This document shows, in pieces, positions 7,771 to 17,294 of a stretch of 26,774 nucleotides of DNA (the first letter of the stretch is position 1; each line of letters opens with the position of its first letter). The notes below the pieces were generated by a model that was not told the origin of the DNA, did not search any database, and saw only the letters and a program-made list of their open reading frames with translations. This DNA is from Priapulus caudatus (taxonomy: Eukaryota > Priapulida > Priapulimorpha > Priapulimorphida > Priapulidae), in contig NW_014577076.1 in the NCBI RefSeq assembly GCF_000485595.1, positions 55,159 through 81,932 on the forward strand, given 5' to 3'. A program made the position numbers and the translations under genes.

Positions 7771-9780
7771 ATAATAAAAATGTTATCAAGATTTAATAAC
7801 TATTTCACAGATAATATTGTTTCATTATTCATTTTAAACACAGTATTGTTAAGTGAACTATAGCTCCACCCCTATACTCTTTACCTGCTTTATAAAACAT
7901 GGACAGATTGTTAGAGCGTTACTGCAACGTCACACGTCAGCGTGCCCTACAACAACAGTCAGGTTAAAGCAACCCAACACATTTGCTGAACAAAATATAT
8001 GCAATTAAAGTATATTTAGGACGAAATCAATGGACTAAATAGATATTTGAAGCGAAAAACAATCTCTAAGAAAACCATGACTATTGCAACATAAATTTTT
8101 GTGCGGTGATTTGAACTCTCAGATGGTTCTGTGAGGTTCTTTTCTGAAATCAACCCTCAGCTCTATCGTCTTCTTGCTTCCGATCTTCTGAATCAAACTC
8201 AATGCCTCGTCTCATCCTTATCATCCGCCTCCTTACTTGGGAGATGTGTTGCAGCACGCATCACCGATTGTTGCCAGATCCCCGGCTGTAGTTCTGTGCA
8301 GCTGAGTTTTTTACCGGTGACACGATACATTAGCTTCTTTGCATGCACCTCGCCCATTTGCTTGACGTCAGCCAGATCACATTCATCAGAAGCGGTGGTA
8401 CAGTGTGCCACTATCAATGCGAAGGACAAGTATCCCATCCTAGGGTTCCTGAGATTGGTAGAACATCTGGAGACCGCCTCGATGTTCGGCAGCCTGTCCA
8501 AGGTGGGCACGTACGCACTGGTGGTAGACGATTTCTGGTCTATGTCTGCGGCAGTGCCATATACTCAAGTGACATGATGCGCAGTGGTTTTCTCCACCGT
8601 TTACGGGTGCTATAGATTGTAAGCGAGGCATTGAGTCATGGGACGGTGCTCACTTGCCACGGTTGTCCATACTAAGTGCTGCAAAGATTTTTGAATTGCT
8701 TGCCCAAACGCCATCAGGTCCGTCGGTCCGCCATCCAGTTGGCCCCAACCTCTCTTTACTCAACCACGTTCAACAAATCCAACTGACCTCATCTTCTTAC
8801 TGCGTGGCACTGCAGCTTTTCCTAGTATGAATGACTTCTTTTAAACTTGGCCGCTTTAGACACATTGTGCAGAGTAGCAGGTGTGGTGCTCCCTGTTTCT
8901 TCCCTCAGTGTCGTGCCAATAGAGCCAATCCGGGCATTTCACCTGCGCTTCAGGAGTCGAGGTTGAAGCTGCACTTTTCAAAGACGCGGCCGGTATTATC
9001 AGTTGATATGCTTGGCCGCGTCACAATCCGCTCATATATGATACACATGGGGATGAGATTGACTGGAATTGTGTGCCATGGCGCCGCATGTGTGTTTCCT
9101 TCCGTCCATTGGGGTGTAGAGTGATAAGGTCGAGGCTGTCATTCCAGTACAAATTATGACCATCCAGATATTTGACCTCCCCCCCCGCCCCTGTTCTTTT
9201 CCAGGCCATAGCCTCGATGGTTAGCGCCACACTTGTTGGGTCCGCTCAAATGCTGCCAACGCTTTTACCGGAAACGCAGATGATGTTTACCTAGCTGTTT
9301 TATGCGACAATTTCTTCTTATCAATATCTGAGCTTCGGTGCATGTTTTGGCTGGAATCTCGACCAGCTTAGACCAAGTGGATCTGGTCCGTGGAGCAGTG
9401 ATGTGACTTTTGGTATCTCGACTGGGCCAGGCTGAGTGACTGCTTATAGTTACCTCATTATTTGATCACCAAGTGCTTACTCATAAGAGACCGCAAGATA
9501 GAAGTATATGGCTGGTCTGGCTACATGATTCTCTGCTTATTGTCGGTAACTAGGTTACAAGACGGTAGAAGAGGTGTGTTCGATTTCGTTACTTTCCCGG
9601 TGCCTCTTTCTGCACCTGGGGATGACCATGATGCGATTACTCTAGTTGTATCGATAGGCTTAGTTTGTGACGGAAACTAAATTGCGTGCTAAACGATATC
9701 CGTAGCTTTCATTTGTGGTTTATGTGATAACACGTCGTATGCACATGTGTACACTGAAAATTATCATTATTGATGAATTT
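7771..9780. other. Interior of the long-TIR element; no recognisable transposase
   Basis: The interior is AT-rich to about 8110, then more GC-balanced from 8130 to 9700. A TATAAAA at about 7891-7897 could be a core promoter, but nothing downstream confirms it. The most open stretch is 8131-8577 plus (148 codons, opening at GTG with no early ATG), overlapped by 103 open codons on the minus strand at 8199-8510. A 72-codon plus frame starts with ATG at 9462. None shows a DDE/D, zinc-finger or helicase signature that I can recognise. It could be a decayed transposase or captured host DNA. Confidence 0.4.
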
Positions 9781-10520
9781 GGTTTACCGGAAATTCAGCG
9801 AATTTTCGTCAATCTTTGAACCAAAGTCAATTCCTGACCTTGACCTTATATGGTCTAAACGTTGCCTTTACTGCGACAAATAACATCTAGAAAATGGGAT
9901 TCCTTGAGTCAAGACTTGTGTTAGAAAGTGTGATCACACATGTTTCTATGTCCATTAGTTAAAAGTTGTGATTTTTGGACCCATATATTTTGGTTAATCC
10001 TTGACCCCATACTTGGTCCAGGCATTATTTTAATTTATATCAACATATGATGATGAATCCGATTACTTCATCAACAATCTATGTAGGCGGACGTCAGAGT
10101 ACGACCACTTCACAGCAACACATAATTTTCAGTCAGGCTTATCCTTGTAAGTGAATTAGCGGTAATTTTGACGAATGACTTTGTACCTTGATCAAATAAT
10201 ATAGTTCAGGTTTGATCTGAGCCTTTAATTCGCGACGGTAACATCAGAAATGGATCACTGGCGTCAACCTATACTAGAAAATGAGCGTGATACTACAGAT
10301 TCTAAGCCTATATTAGTTAAAATAGTTTATTTGGCCATGTTAATTATGCAATATAGCCTAATTTAACAAATGTTCCCCAAAAGTTGCCGTTGATGCGAAA
10401 CAAAGACTTAAAAATCTTTTCCAGACAACTGGCATTATGAATATCATAATCAATAAAACAAACCTCTTCTTTGATACTGATTAAAAATTTCTTGGTTCCT
10501 ATATTGAAGATACGGCCCGC
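9781..10520 (-). repeat. Right inverted-repeat arm
   Basis: The reverse complement of this segment runs parallel to the left arm, from the outer block AATATAGGAACCAAGAAATT (about 10482-10505) to the inner block ATTGACGAAAATTCGCTG next to 9790. The inner edge is sharp at CCGG (9787-9790): beyond it the left arm continues into a further subunit that the right side lacks. The outer edge meets the second GATA array within about 12 bases. Confidence 0.85.
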
Positions 10521-10531
10521 TTACTAGACTA

Positions 10532-11579
10532 AATATAGGATAAATAGATGATAGATTAGATAGATTGAGATGGATGATAGATAGATAGATAGATAGATAG
10601 ATGAGATAGAGTAGATAGATAGATAGATAAGGATAGGATAGATAGGATAGATCGAGATAGGATAGATTAGATAGAGTAGATAGATTTAGAAGATAGATTA
10701 GATGAGATAGATAGGATAAGATTAGATAGATACGCATAGATGAGATAGATAGATAGATTAGATAGGATTAGATAGATTAGATAAGATAGATAGATAGATG
10801 GATTGGAGGATGTATGGAATATGGATGGAATTGTGATGTGGATGGATCGGATGGATGGATGGATGAATAGTAGATGTAGATAGCATAGATAGATAGACTA
10901 TGATATATAGCTAGATAGATAGATAGAAGATAGATAGATAGACTAGATAGATAGATAGTGATAGATAGATAGATAGATAAGTAGATTGAGATAGGATAGA
11001 ATTGGATAGATAGATGAGATAGATGAGTAGATAAATAGACTAGAACTAGTGATAGCATTAGATATGATAGGATTAGATAGATAGTATTAGATCAGAGATG
11101 ATAGGCATAGATAGCATAGATAGCTATAGGATAGATAAGATAGAATTAGATTAGATAAGATAGATAGACTAGATAGATTAGATTTAGATAGATAGATAGA
11201 ATAGATAAGATAGGATTGATAGAAGATAGGAAATGTTTTTAGATAGATAGATAGATAGATACGGATAAAGTAGATAGAATAGATAGCATAAGATAGATTA
11301 GGCATAGATAGCATTAGGATAGATAGGATAGATAGATAGCAATAGACTAGATAGATAGATAGATAGCATTAGATATGCATAGCATAGATAGATATATAGA
11401 GGGACAGATAGGATAGATGAGATAGATAGATAGGCAGTACAGTATAGATAGATTAGATAGAATAGATTATTATAGATAAAATAGATAGGATATAGAGTAG
11501 ATAGAGTAGAATAGATAGATAGACTAGATTAGATAGATTAGATAGAGTACGATAGATTAGATAGATAGATTAGATACTC

Positions 11580-11641
<62 letters not shown>

Positions 11642-11690
11642 AAGATAGATAAATAGATAGCTAGATCGCTGGATAGATAGATAGATAGGG
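10532..11690 (+). repeat. GATA satellite, right array (about 1.16 kb)
   Basis: Tandem GATA on the plus strand, very ragged through single-base insertions and deletions. A GGAT island lies at about 10797-10866, and a clean run at 11578-11640. Minus-strand frames here read only Ile-Tyr-Leu-Ser repeats and are not genes. It is the same motif and strand as the left array. Confidence 0.95.
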
Positions 11691-12377
11691 TCAGCCAAAC
11701 CAAACACCGGCGGACACGAATAATATATCACATCGTGGAAGGAGATGGAGTTGCATTGTAAGTAAAGTCGTGGCAAAGACAGATTTGTCCAGAATAAGAC
11801 TTTTGTGTCATAAGAAGTAATATTATCAACATAACATACAACAAATAATACGATTATTTATGATCGTATCGAAGGCTGTTTTTAAATGATAGGAATTTAA
11901 ATCTCTGTCTATTTAGGTTTCTTCGGTGCAAGGTTGACTGCATCTGGCAAATTTCAGATCGTTAAAATGCATCTAAACAAGACCATTGATGCTTTGGATG
12001 GTTCATTTAGTTGTATTTAGAGCGAGTTTGCGAAGATTTCACAATACACATATATATTCTCCGAACGGCCAGATACTTCGTGAACATTATAGCACGTCTT
12101 ATCGCGTTTCGTCGTGCGTAGTTATCTGACAGAAGTTGTAATTTATCCTTCATTTACAACAGCAATTGTGGAACATTGCACTAGCGAATGCTTGCGGCTC
12201 GATATTTTAACCGTATCTGAGCAATTCGGAAGGACTCGCTCAGTCGTCTATTACTCTTGTAAGCGCCTACACGCTGATACAATTTCAAACGGATAAAATC
12301 GCTCTCAGAAGCTCCAAACTATAGAAAATTACAGCTGCGCCTAACACAGTTCTCGCTATACCGCATTCCCGTCACAA
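11691..12377. other. Unassigned DNA; no gene seen
   Basis: AT-rich single-copy-looking sequence. A 60-codon frame at 12114-12296 has no recognisable domain. Confidence 0.4.
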
Positions 12378-12424
12378 GCAATGAAACCATTGCATCCATC
12401 TTATGGATGCAACGGTTTCATTGC
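12378..12424. repeat. Near-perfect hairpin, 22-bp arms, 3-base loop
   Basis: The left arm 12378-12399 (GCAATGAAACCATTGCATCC plus AT) pairs with 12403-12424 across the loop CTT, with a single A-C mismatch. Pairing stops sharply at both outer ends. It could be a minimal foldback or MITE relic. A microRNA precursor is less likely because the loop is only three bases. Confidence 0.85.
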
Positions 12425-12827
12425 ATGTAACAGGAATCCTTTCACATCTTACATGGCTGTTATATCAGTCGTTATGCGTCGAATTATTATTTTTCCTTGG
12501 CGCAGTTTTCCATCGTGGAGATAAAATAACCAAGCGATACGGCGCGTAGACATGTCATTTTACCCGCTAAGCAAAGGGGCTCGTAGATGAGCATAACACT
12601 TTGTGCTAATTGCATCGATCGATATCTGGCAAATAGAGATCCGAGAATATCTCTAAACCAATAAGAAAAAGTCGGTGGCAATTAAAATAAACTTTAAAAT
12701 CTTCAAATAAACTCATGTTAGTTGAAATGCTTTTAGCGGCACTACGCATCTGCTGCCAGCGCGTCAAATATTCGAAATTTAACATTCATGATTTAAGTTG
12801 GTACACCTTAAATATTTTTTATTATAT
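12425..12827. other. Unassigned DNA; no gene seen
   Basis: No coding domain or RNA gene recognised. A 64-codon minus frame at 12487-12681 lacks any motif. Confidence 0.4.
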
Positions 12828-12965
12828 TTCTTATTATACTTCTTATTATAATTCTTATTATATTTCTTATTATATTATTATTTGTAAATCCGAACGTAAT
12901 CAATACCACAGTCATAACCACATCTATACCCATAAGCATACCCATATCCATAACCATAAATATAA

Positions 12966-13014
<49 letters not shown>

Positions 13015-13016
13015 CT
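12828..13016. repeat. Compound microsatellite: 12-bp AT-rich repeat, CCATAA-like tract, CT run
   Basis: Four units of TTCTTATTATA plus one variable base run from 12828 to about 12876. An imperfect CCATAA/CCCATA tract follows at about 12900-12965, then an uninterrupted CT run from 12970 to about 13010. Open frames across it read only low-complexity peptides. Confidence 0.9.
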
Positions 13017-14440
13017 CCCCCTCTCTATATTCCAGTACCACTTCTTCGCAACTCTGATTATAATAACTTGTATATCTGCGAGTAGGCGATGTCGACGACC
13101 ATCCGATTCCATTGATCGTCATCTAACCGACGGCCCAACGCGCTAGCTGCAATACAACCGTATGCAAATTTCAGACATATAGCTAACTTGTCGGTGAGCT
13201 GCCTTGCCTCATCCCTAATCCCACGCTTGTCTGTGACCGTTGGATTAGTCGTGGTTGCGCGCAAAACCGCGTCCAGTAACAGTGTCGTGTTCTAGAAGAC
13301 GAGTGAATTTGTAATACTCTATTAGGTATTAATTTAAATAGTAGCGGAGCGCTGACCAGATTCCGTCGGGCATTTATAATCTTTAAATGTCACACTCTCC
13401 ATGCAATTATATGTAGCGAAGCTCCCGCACACCTTATCGATTGACTGGAGGTAGAGATGCGCCGCGCTCCGTCAATGAGTGGCCCTCGCAGGAATACAGT
13501 AATCGTGAACATCGCATGCTGCGCACAAGCGCTGTAATATTAGCCGACATCCTCGAGCAACGTGTACGCGCGTTTAAATGCGTAATGAAAAAACTCAGTT
13601 TGAGCGTTTCAATATTAGTAATTCGCATGAGTTGACACCGTAAATTCTGCGGAGTTACCCGATTGCGCGTCGTACGTTTGTGGAGTGATGTAGAACATAA
13701 TTGTTGAAACATTATATGCGTCATGGTTGAGCGACAAGATTAATTGCTTTATTATGTTCATGAAAGCACAATAAAGACAATGCTTACTAAGTACCGGTGA
13801 TCAGATTTAAACAGCTACGTATGTATTAACAATAAACACACTCTAAAACATGCAAGTGGCTCGCCCACTAGTGAATTTCTAACCGCACTGAATAGAAATA
13901 CTTAATTAGATTTACTGGACCCGCGAAAACTATAATATTTCAATTGCCATGCCTGAAAGCTCTTGTCATAGAATCATGGCAACGATAATATTCCGGATTA
14001 TAAAACAGCAGTTGAAATCACCTTAGGAACAATAATTACGTAATACCTAGATAAACACAATCAACACAAAAGCATGCCGATATATCAACGTCATTCGTTC
14101 ATGTATGCTGCGTGCGTAAGAATATATAAATCGATTAAATTATTGTTCACTTCGCATGCACAAGGGCTATACTATATATAATATATAATATAATTATAAT
14201 GTATTTCTATTCTGTATAACTCGTCGTTGTTGTGCTCTGAATAATCGCTCGTAGCTTGTTATACACTGAACTGCATGCTTATTTCAATACCCTGCATACC
14301 TTACGATTGTATATATGTACCGTGTACATATCATAGACAGAACACCCTATTATCTGGTGAAACTGGTTTGGTGTAACAGCTGCTAAAGTAATATGGGTTT
14401 ATTTGGGACTGAGACATATCCAGGTGCATCTGCAGGAATG
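13017..14440. other. Unassigned DNA; no gene seen
   Basis: Mostly AT-rich, with a slightly CpG-richer patch at 13440-13570. Frames at 13434-13724 and 13441-13635 overlap on opposite strands and have no recognisable domains. An AT-only stretch lies near 14170-14205. Confidence 0.4.
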
Positions 14441-14468
14441 GCGCCACTCTACTATCGTCAACACTACA
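14441..14468 (-). repeat. 3' LTR remnant of copy 2 (28 bp)
   Basis: These 28 bases are identical to 4218-4245, the outer end of the copy 1 LTR. The remaining 142 bases expected below 14441 are absent and the sequence becomes unrelated. The adjoining polypurine tract shows that this is the inner (U3) edge of a 3' LTR. Confidence 0.8.
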
Positions 14469-14484
14469 TCCCTTTCCTCCTTGG
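14469..14484 (-). promoter_or_regulatory. Polypurine tract
   Basis: On the element's strand this reads AAGGAGGAAAGGGA immediately before the LTR start TGTAGTG. It is the expected primer for plus-strand DNA synthesis, and it independently fixes the LTR boundary. Confidence 0.8.
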
Positions 14485-14857
14485 ATGAACGACAGTCTAA
14501 CTTTTAAGACTTCTGACTGTAACTTGGGATATGCCCGGTGATGATCTAAGAATTTGAATTAGGTAGAAGTTACACAGTCTGTAACGCGAAGTAAAAGTTC
14601 AACTAGCGCGAAGTAAACGAGTTCAAATAACGCGAAATAAACGAGTGCAAATAACTTGCATGGAACTATGCAGAGAGTGAACAGTCTAAATTACTCGTAT
14701 GCGAATTGAAACAGTCTAGGTTACTAATACACGAAGATCTACAGAATATAGATTAGGCGGTAACTTAGGTACTTCGAAGGCGTATGAGAGCAAGCGCAGT
14801 AGCTAGGTGAGAAGTCACTAGCACATCACCCTAGTCTACAGTTCTGGCACAAACACA
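14485..14857 (-). other. 3' untranslated region of copy 2
   Basis: Non-coding sequence between the pol stop (14858) and the polypurine tract. At 14582-14652 it contains three tandem units of 22-24 bp, each built around A(A/G)CGCGAA(A/G)TAAA and AGTTCAA-like ends. The corresponding region of copy 1 is outside the window, so conservation cannot be checked. Confidence 0.65.
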
Positions 14858-15325
14858 CTATGCGTATATGTATACATCCTTGAAGCGGACCGGAAGTTTC
14901 CGTTCTCTCGTTGAACGACGAACATGCGGTTGTCGAAGACAAGATCTCAGGGGAGGTCCATCCACGTGTCCTGGTGGAGCGCGAATTGGCGGATCTCCAA
15001 TCACGTCATCATCATCGTCTTCGATGATCTCTCGGCGGATAAGCTGCGGTATCGGCTTGAAGAACGCTGTGTTCCGTGTGATGCGCTTATTCTCGTTCGA
15101 CGCGGTTATCATAGAGCCTTTACGACTCTCCACGGTCAGCGGTTTAGGATCGAAGTGCGGAGACAACTTATTGGTACGTTGCTGTTTGACTAAGACGGTG
15201 TCTCCTGGCTGGATCTCATTTCCCTTTGCATTCCGTCTGTTGTCAGCGTATTCCTTCATCCTTTCTTTCTGGTGAGCATCTCTCTCCTTGATCTTCTGTC
15301 GAATATCTGGCATGTCAGGCAACAC
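14858..15325 (-). CDS. pol, integrase C-terminal domain and tail, copy 2
   Basis: An open frame of 155 codons ends at a TAG (14858-14860). It opens at a GTG, so this is the 3' part of pol, not a gene with its own start. An arginine/lysine-rich helix (residues 8-40) is followed by the small beta-barrel signature PGDTVLVKQQRTNKLSPHFD, then KGSMITA and ITRN, the usual integrase C-terminal DNA-binding fold of this lineage. An acidic run (EDDDDD) and a proline/arginine-rich tail ending near YIYA follow. It is fused to the core at 15348 in copy 1's frame. In copy 2 one extra base near 15352 separates the two. Confidence 0.88.
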   Translation of the reverse strand: MLPDMPDIRQKIKERDAHQKERMKEYADNRRNAKGNEIQPGDTVLVKQQRTNKLSPHFDPKPLTVESRKGSMITASNENKRITRNTAFFKPIPQLIRREIIEDDDDDVIGDPPIRAPPGHVDGPPLRSCLRQPHVRRSTRERKLPVRFKDVYIYA

Positions 15326-15347
15326 TCTGGCTGGTAGCTGTGGTAGT

Positions 15348-15842
15348 TCACGTTGTAGTGGTTACACGAAAACGTCTACCATACAGCGCTTCGGCTGGCG
15401 GAACTCCAGTAGTGGCATGTGGCGTCGCGCGGTATTGTCTTAGGAAACGGAAAAGTTCCTGTTTCCAATTCTTTCCTTCAAGATTCGCGATGCGTACGAT
15501 TTTCAGCAGAGTGTCCATGAACCTTTCAACACCACCATTGGCTTGAGGCCACAATGGGGTGACTTTCCGATGTTTGAATCCAAGGTCAGCTGCGAAGCTT
15601 GCGAAATCTTGACCTTGGAACGGAGGTCCATTGTCGGACTTGACGACTTCAGGTATTCCCTGGCGTGAGAAAATACCATCGAGCTTTGGTATGACAGTCT
15701 TTGCAGCAGTGGACGAGACTATTTCGACTTCCGGAAAGCGACTATAGTCATCAGTTACAACAAGTAGCATCTCGCTTGATGGTAGAGGTCCATTGAAGTC
15801 CACAGACACTTCAGCCCAATGTTCGGCTGGGAGCGGTGACAT
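15348..15842 (-). CDS. pol, integrase catalytic core, copy 2 (5' truncated)
   Basis: A continuous frame of 164 codons holds a complete D,D(35)E triad: aspartate in VDFNGPLP, aspartate in KSDNGPPF 55 residues later, and glutamate in NGGVERF after a 35-residue gap. The WPQANGG block just before the glutamate is typical of Ty3/Gypsy integrases. The ATG at 15842 sits exactly at the truncation junction and is a chance or internal codon. The frame ends after RRFRVTTTT because of a probable one-base insertion near 15352. The domain would cut and join LTR ends to target DNA, but without the zinc finger and the rest of pol this copy cannot act by itself. Confidence 0.92.
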   Translation of the reverse strand: MSPLPAEHWAEVSVDFNGPLPSSEMLLVVTDDYSRFPEVEIVSSTAAKTVIPKLDGIFSRQGIPEVVKSDNGPPFQGQDFASFAADLGFKHRKVTPLWPQANGGVERFMDTLLKIVRIANLEGKNWKQELFRFLRQYRATPHATTGVPPAEALYGRRFRVTTTT

Positions 15843-17040
15843 TATTTATTATATGTGAAAAATATAACGCATTTCGGTCTACATGACGTGTAAACCAGCC
15901 TGGACATTAGTGTAGAATTTTTTTCATATAATTATTGTAGCGTCGTGGAAAATGGAAATCTAAATTTTATTGAGGACCAATTGCAATGCAAATGGTACGA
16001 CGCGGGCGCGCACAAAACTGCGGTAATCCCAGATGTATACGCGAGGAAATACGACCTCGTTATCGACTCGCCGCCGACTAAACGCCACGAGACACCCGTC
16101 ATTTAGCTTTAATTGGACTCAACTACAGTGCTTGCGACAGTAAGCTCTTCATGCTACGAGGTGTTTTATTTGAATTTCCTTTTGAGACATCAAACTTAAG
16201 GCAAGCGCGATTTCCATAATTGCTGCGTCAACGAACCTACAGACAATTGATGAAACGTATGCAAATATGAGCGTGTGGGGGAAATGTGTCTTTGCATGCA
16301 TGTATTATAAAGAGAGTGCTAGCGGATTGAATCACTGCTGCACTATAAGGAGAACATTAAGAACGTCTCAGTTAGTTCCTTTGAACCTAAAACGAGGGTA
16401 TCAAACTTTTGCCGGGAAAGGTAAAATTTCTTCAAAGTAGGCCTAATATAGACGGGGTTGCGTATATAAGTAACGGCTTATGTGTGAATATGTGATAGCA
16501 CGCGTAGTTGTTCGTATGTGTGAAGGAAGCTTACTTAATCAATAGTAGTGACAACGAAAACCTCCTGTTTAAAATACTGTCGCGTCAATTAAACGTAGAT
16601 TATGCTCATGAATAAATAATTTCAACTTCCATTTGTTTTATTTGTTAACAATCGAAAATTTAATTTCCATGCAACATCACTTACTTAGTGAATCGACGAC
16701 AGCTAGGCGGCTAATAGGTAAATGAAATATTGTAAACCTACCTGTCTATTTAGTGTAATGCCGTTTGAATCTGTTCGAAATTCACGCGTAACGTTTGCTT
16801 ATGTATTCGTTGTCGTAAGGCGAGTTAGTAATTTGGCGGCATAAAACTGAAGTCATAAATGTCATTATTAATTTAGGGCTGCGTGTCTAGCGTTAATAAT
16901 TTAGATGACCAGTGGTTTTCGGAACACATCAGCTCGTTTCCCTGCGTGTGCACCTCAACGCTATTATAAGTGGAGAGACTGCCGCGAGAGGGCGCTGAAG
17001 AATAAGATCGAAACAATAAATATAAGGCTGCAAACTCCGC
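15843..17040. other. Unassigned DNA; no gene seen
   Basis: Sequence unrelated to the retrotransposon starts immediately at 15843. It is AT-rich overall, with a GC-richer patch at 15990-16100. No coding domain, RNA gene or repeat was recognised. Confidence 0.45.
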
Positions 17041-17294
17041 GAATCGTTGGGTGTCAATTTCCCCCGGGCGTAGTGGGAGGGTGCCGCTACGTGGCAGCAC
17101 TAGTGTTAGGATTAGGCTTAGGGTCAGGGTTAGGGGTAGGGTTAGGGTTAGGGTTAGGGTTAGGGTTAGGGAAATAAGGCCATGTCTAGCATGGAAGTAT
17201 GACTGTGGAATGACGGAAGTGTACGAAGTGACTAGTGCTGCCACGTAGCGGCACCCTCCCTCTACGCCCGGAAGAAAGTGACACCCCGAATTCG
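17041..17294. mobile_element. MITE-like element with ~55-bp terminal inverted repeats and a TTAGGG core
   Basis: The left arm 17049-17104 and the right arm 17231-17286 are reverse complements with about four mismatches. They share GGTGTCA, CCGGGCGTAG, then GGGAGGGTGCCGCTACGTGG and CAGCACTAGT. Weaker similarity continues outward (CGAAT-CG-GGGTGTCA on both sides), so the true ends may lie near 17038 and 17296. The interior is 126 bp: a TTAGGG array followed by about 60 bp of unique sequence. It has no coding capacity, so it would depend on another element's transposase. The 177-codon minus frame across it is a by-product of the repeats. Confidence 0.85.
17105..17170 (+). repeat. Interstitial telomere-like TTAGGG array
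   Basis: Degenerate TTAGG/TTAGGC/TCAGGG units lead into about five perfect TTAGGG units ending at 17170. The array lies wholly between the two inverted-repeat arms. TTAGGG is the common animal telomere repeat outside insects and nematodes. Confidence 0.9.

Larger units (their letters stand above)
6903..10520. mobile_element. Long-TIR (foldback-like) DNA transposon inserted in a GATA satellite
   Basis: The two ends are homologous in inverted orientation over roughly 700 bp each (about 6903-7605 and 9781-10520). Anchors include a shared 14-mer TGACTCAAGGAATC (7477-7490 plus; 9898-9911 as its reverse complement) and GACTGAAAA(A)TTATGTGT (7267-7284 versus 10118-10134). Both flanks are GATA arrays reading GATA on the same strand, as expected if the element split one array. 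The arms are clearly diverged, with many substitutions, so the insertion is old. No transposase is recognisable between the arms, so it is probably non-autonomous. The family is not identified, and exact ends and target duplication are blurred by divergence. Confidence 0.75.
14441..15842 (-). mobile_element. Ty3/Gypsy retrotransposon, copy 2 (truncated at both ends)
   Basis: The same element family and orientation as copy 1. It holds, from element 3' to 5', a 28-bp LTR remnant, a polypurine tract, a 3' UTR, the integrase C-terminus and the integrase core. It ends at 15842, where similarity to copy 1 (position 919) stops abruptly inside integrase. Gag, protease, reverse transcriptase, RNase H and the integrase zinc finger are missing. 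Substitution differences from copy 1 are only two in about 930 bp, so the copies are recent. Copy 2 preserves the integrase frames much better. Confidence 0.9.

Noticed and set aside
8131-8577. 148-codon plus-strand frame inside the long-TIR element
   Set aside because: It opens at GTG, the first in-frame ATG is far downstream, the opposite strand is also open for 103 codons, and no motif is recognisable.
10450-11776. Series of Tyr-Leu-Ser-Ile-rich minus-strand frames
   Set aside because: These are translations of the ragged GATA array, not proteins or membrane segments.
12715-13146. 143-codon frame across the compound microsatellite
   Set aside because: Most residues come from the AT-rich 12-mer, the CCATAA tract and the CT run.
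14868-15275. Plus-strand frames of 89-135 codons opposite the integrase C-terminus
   Set aside because: They are shadows of the minus-strand integrase frame, which has the conserved motifs.
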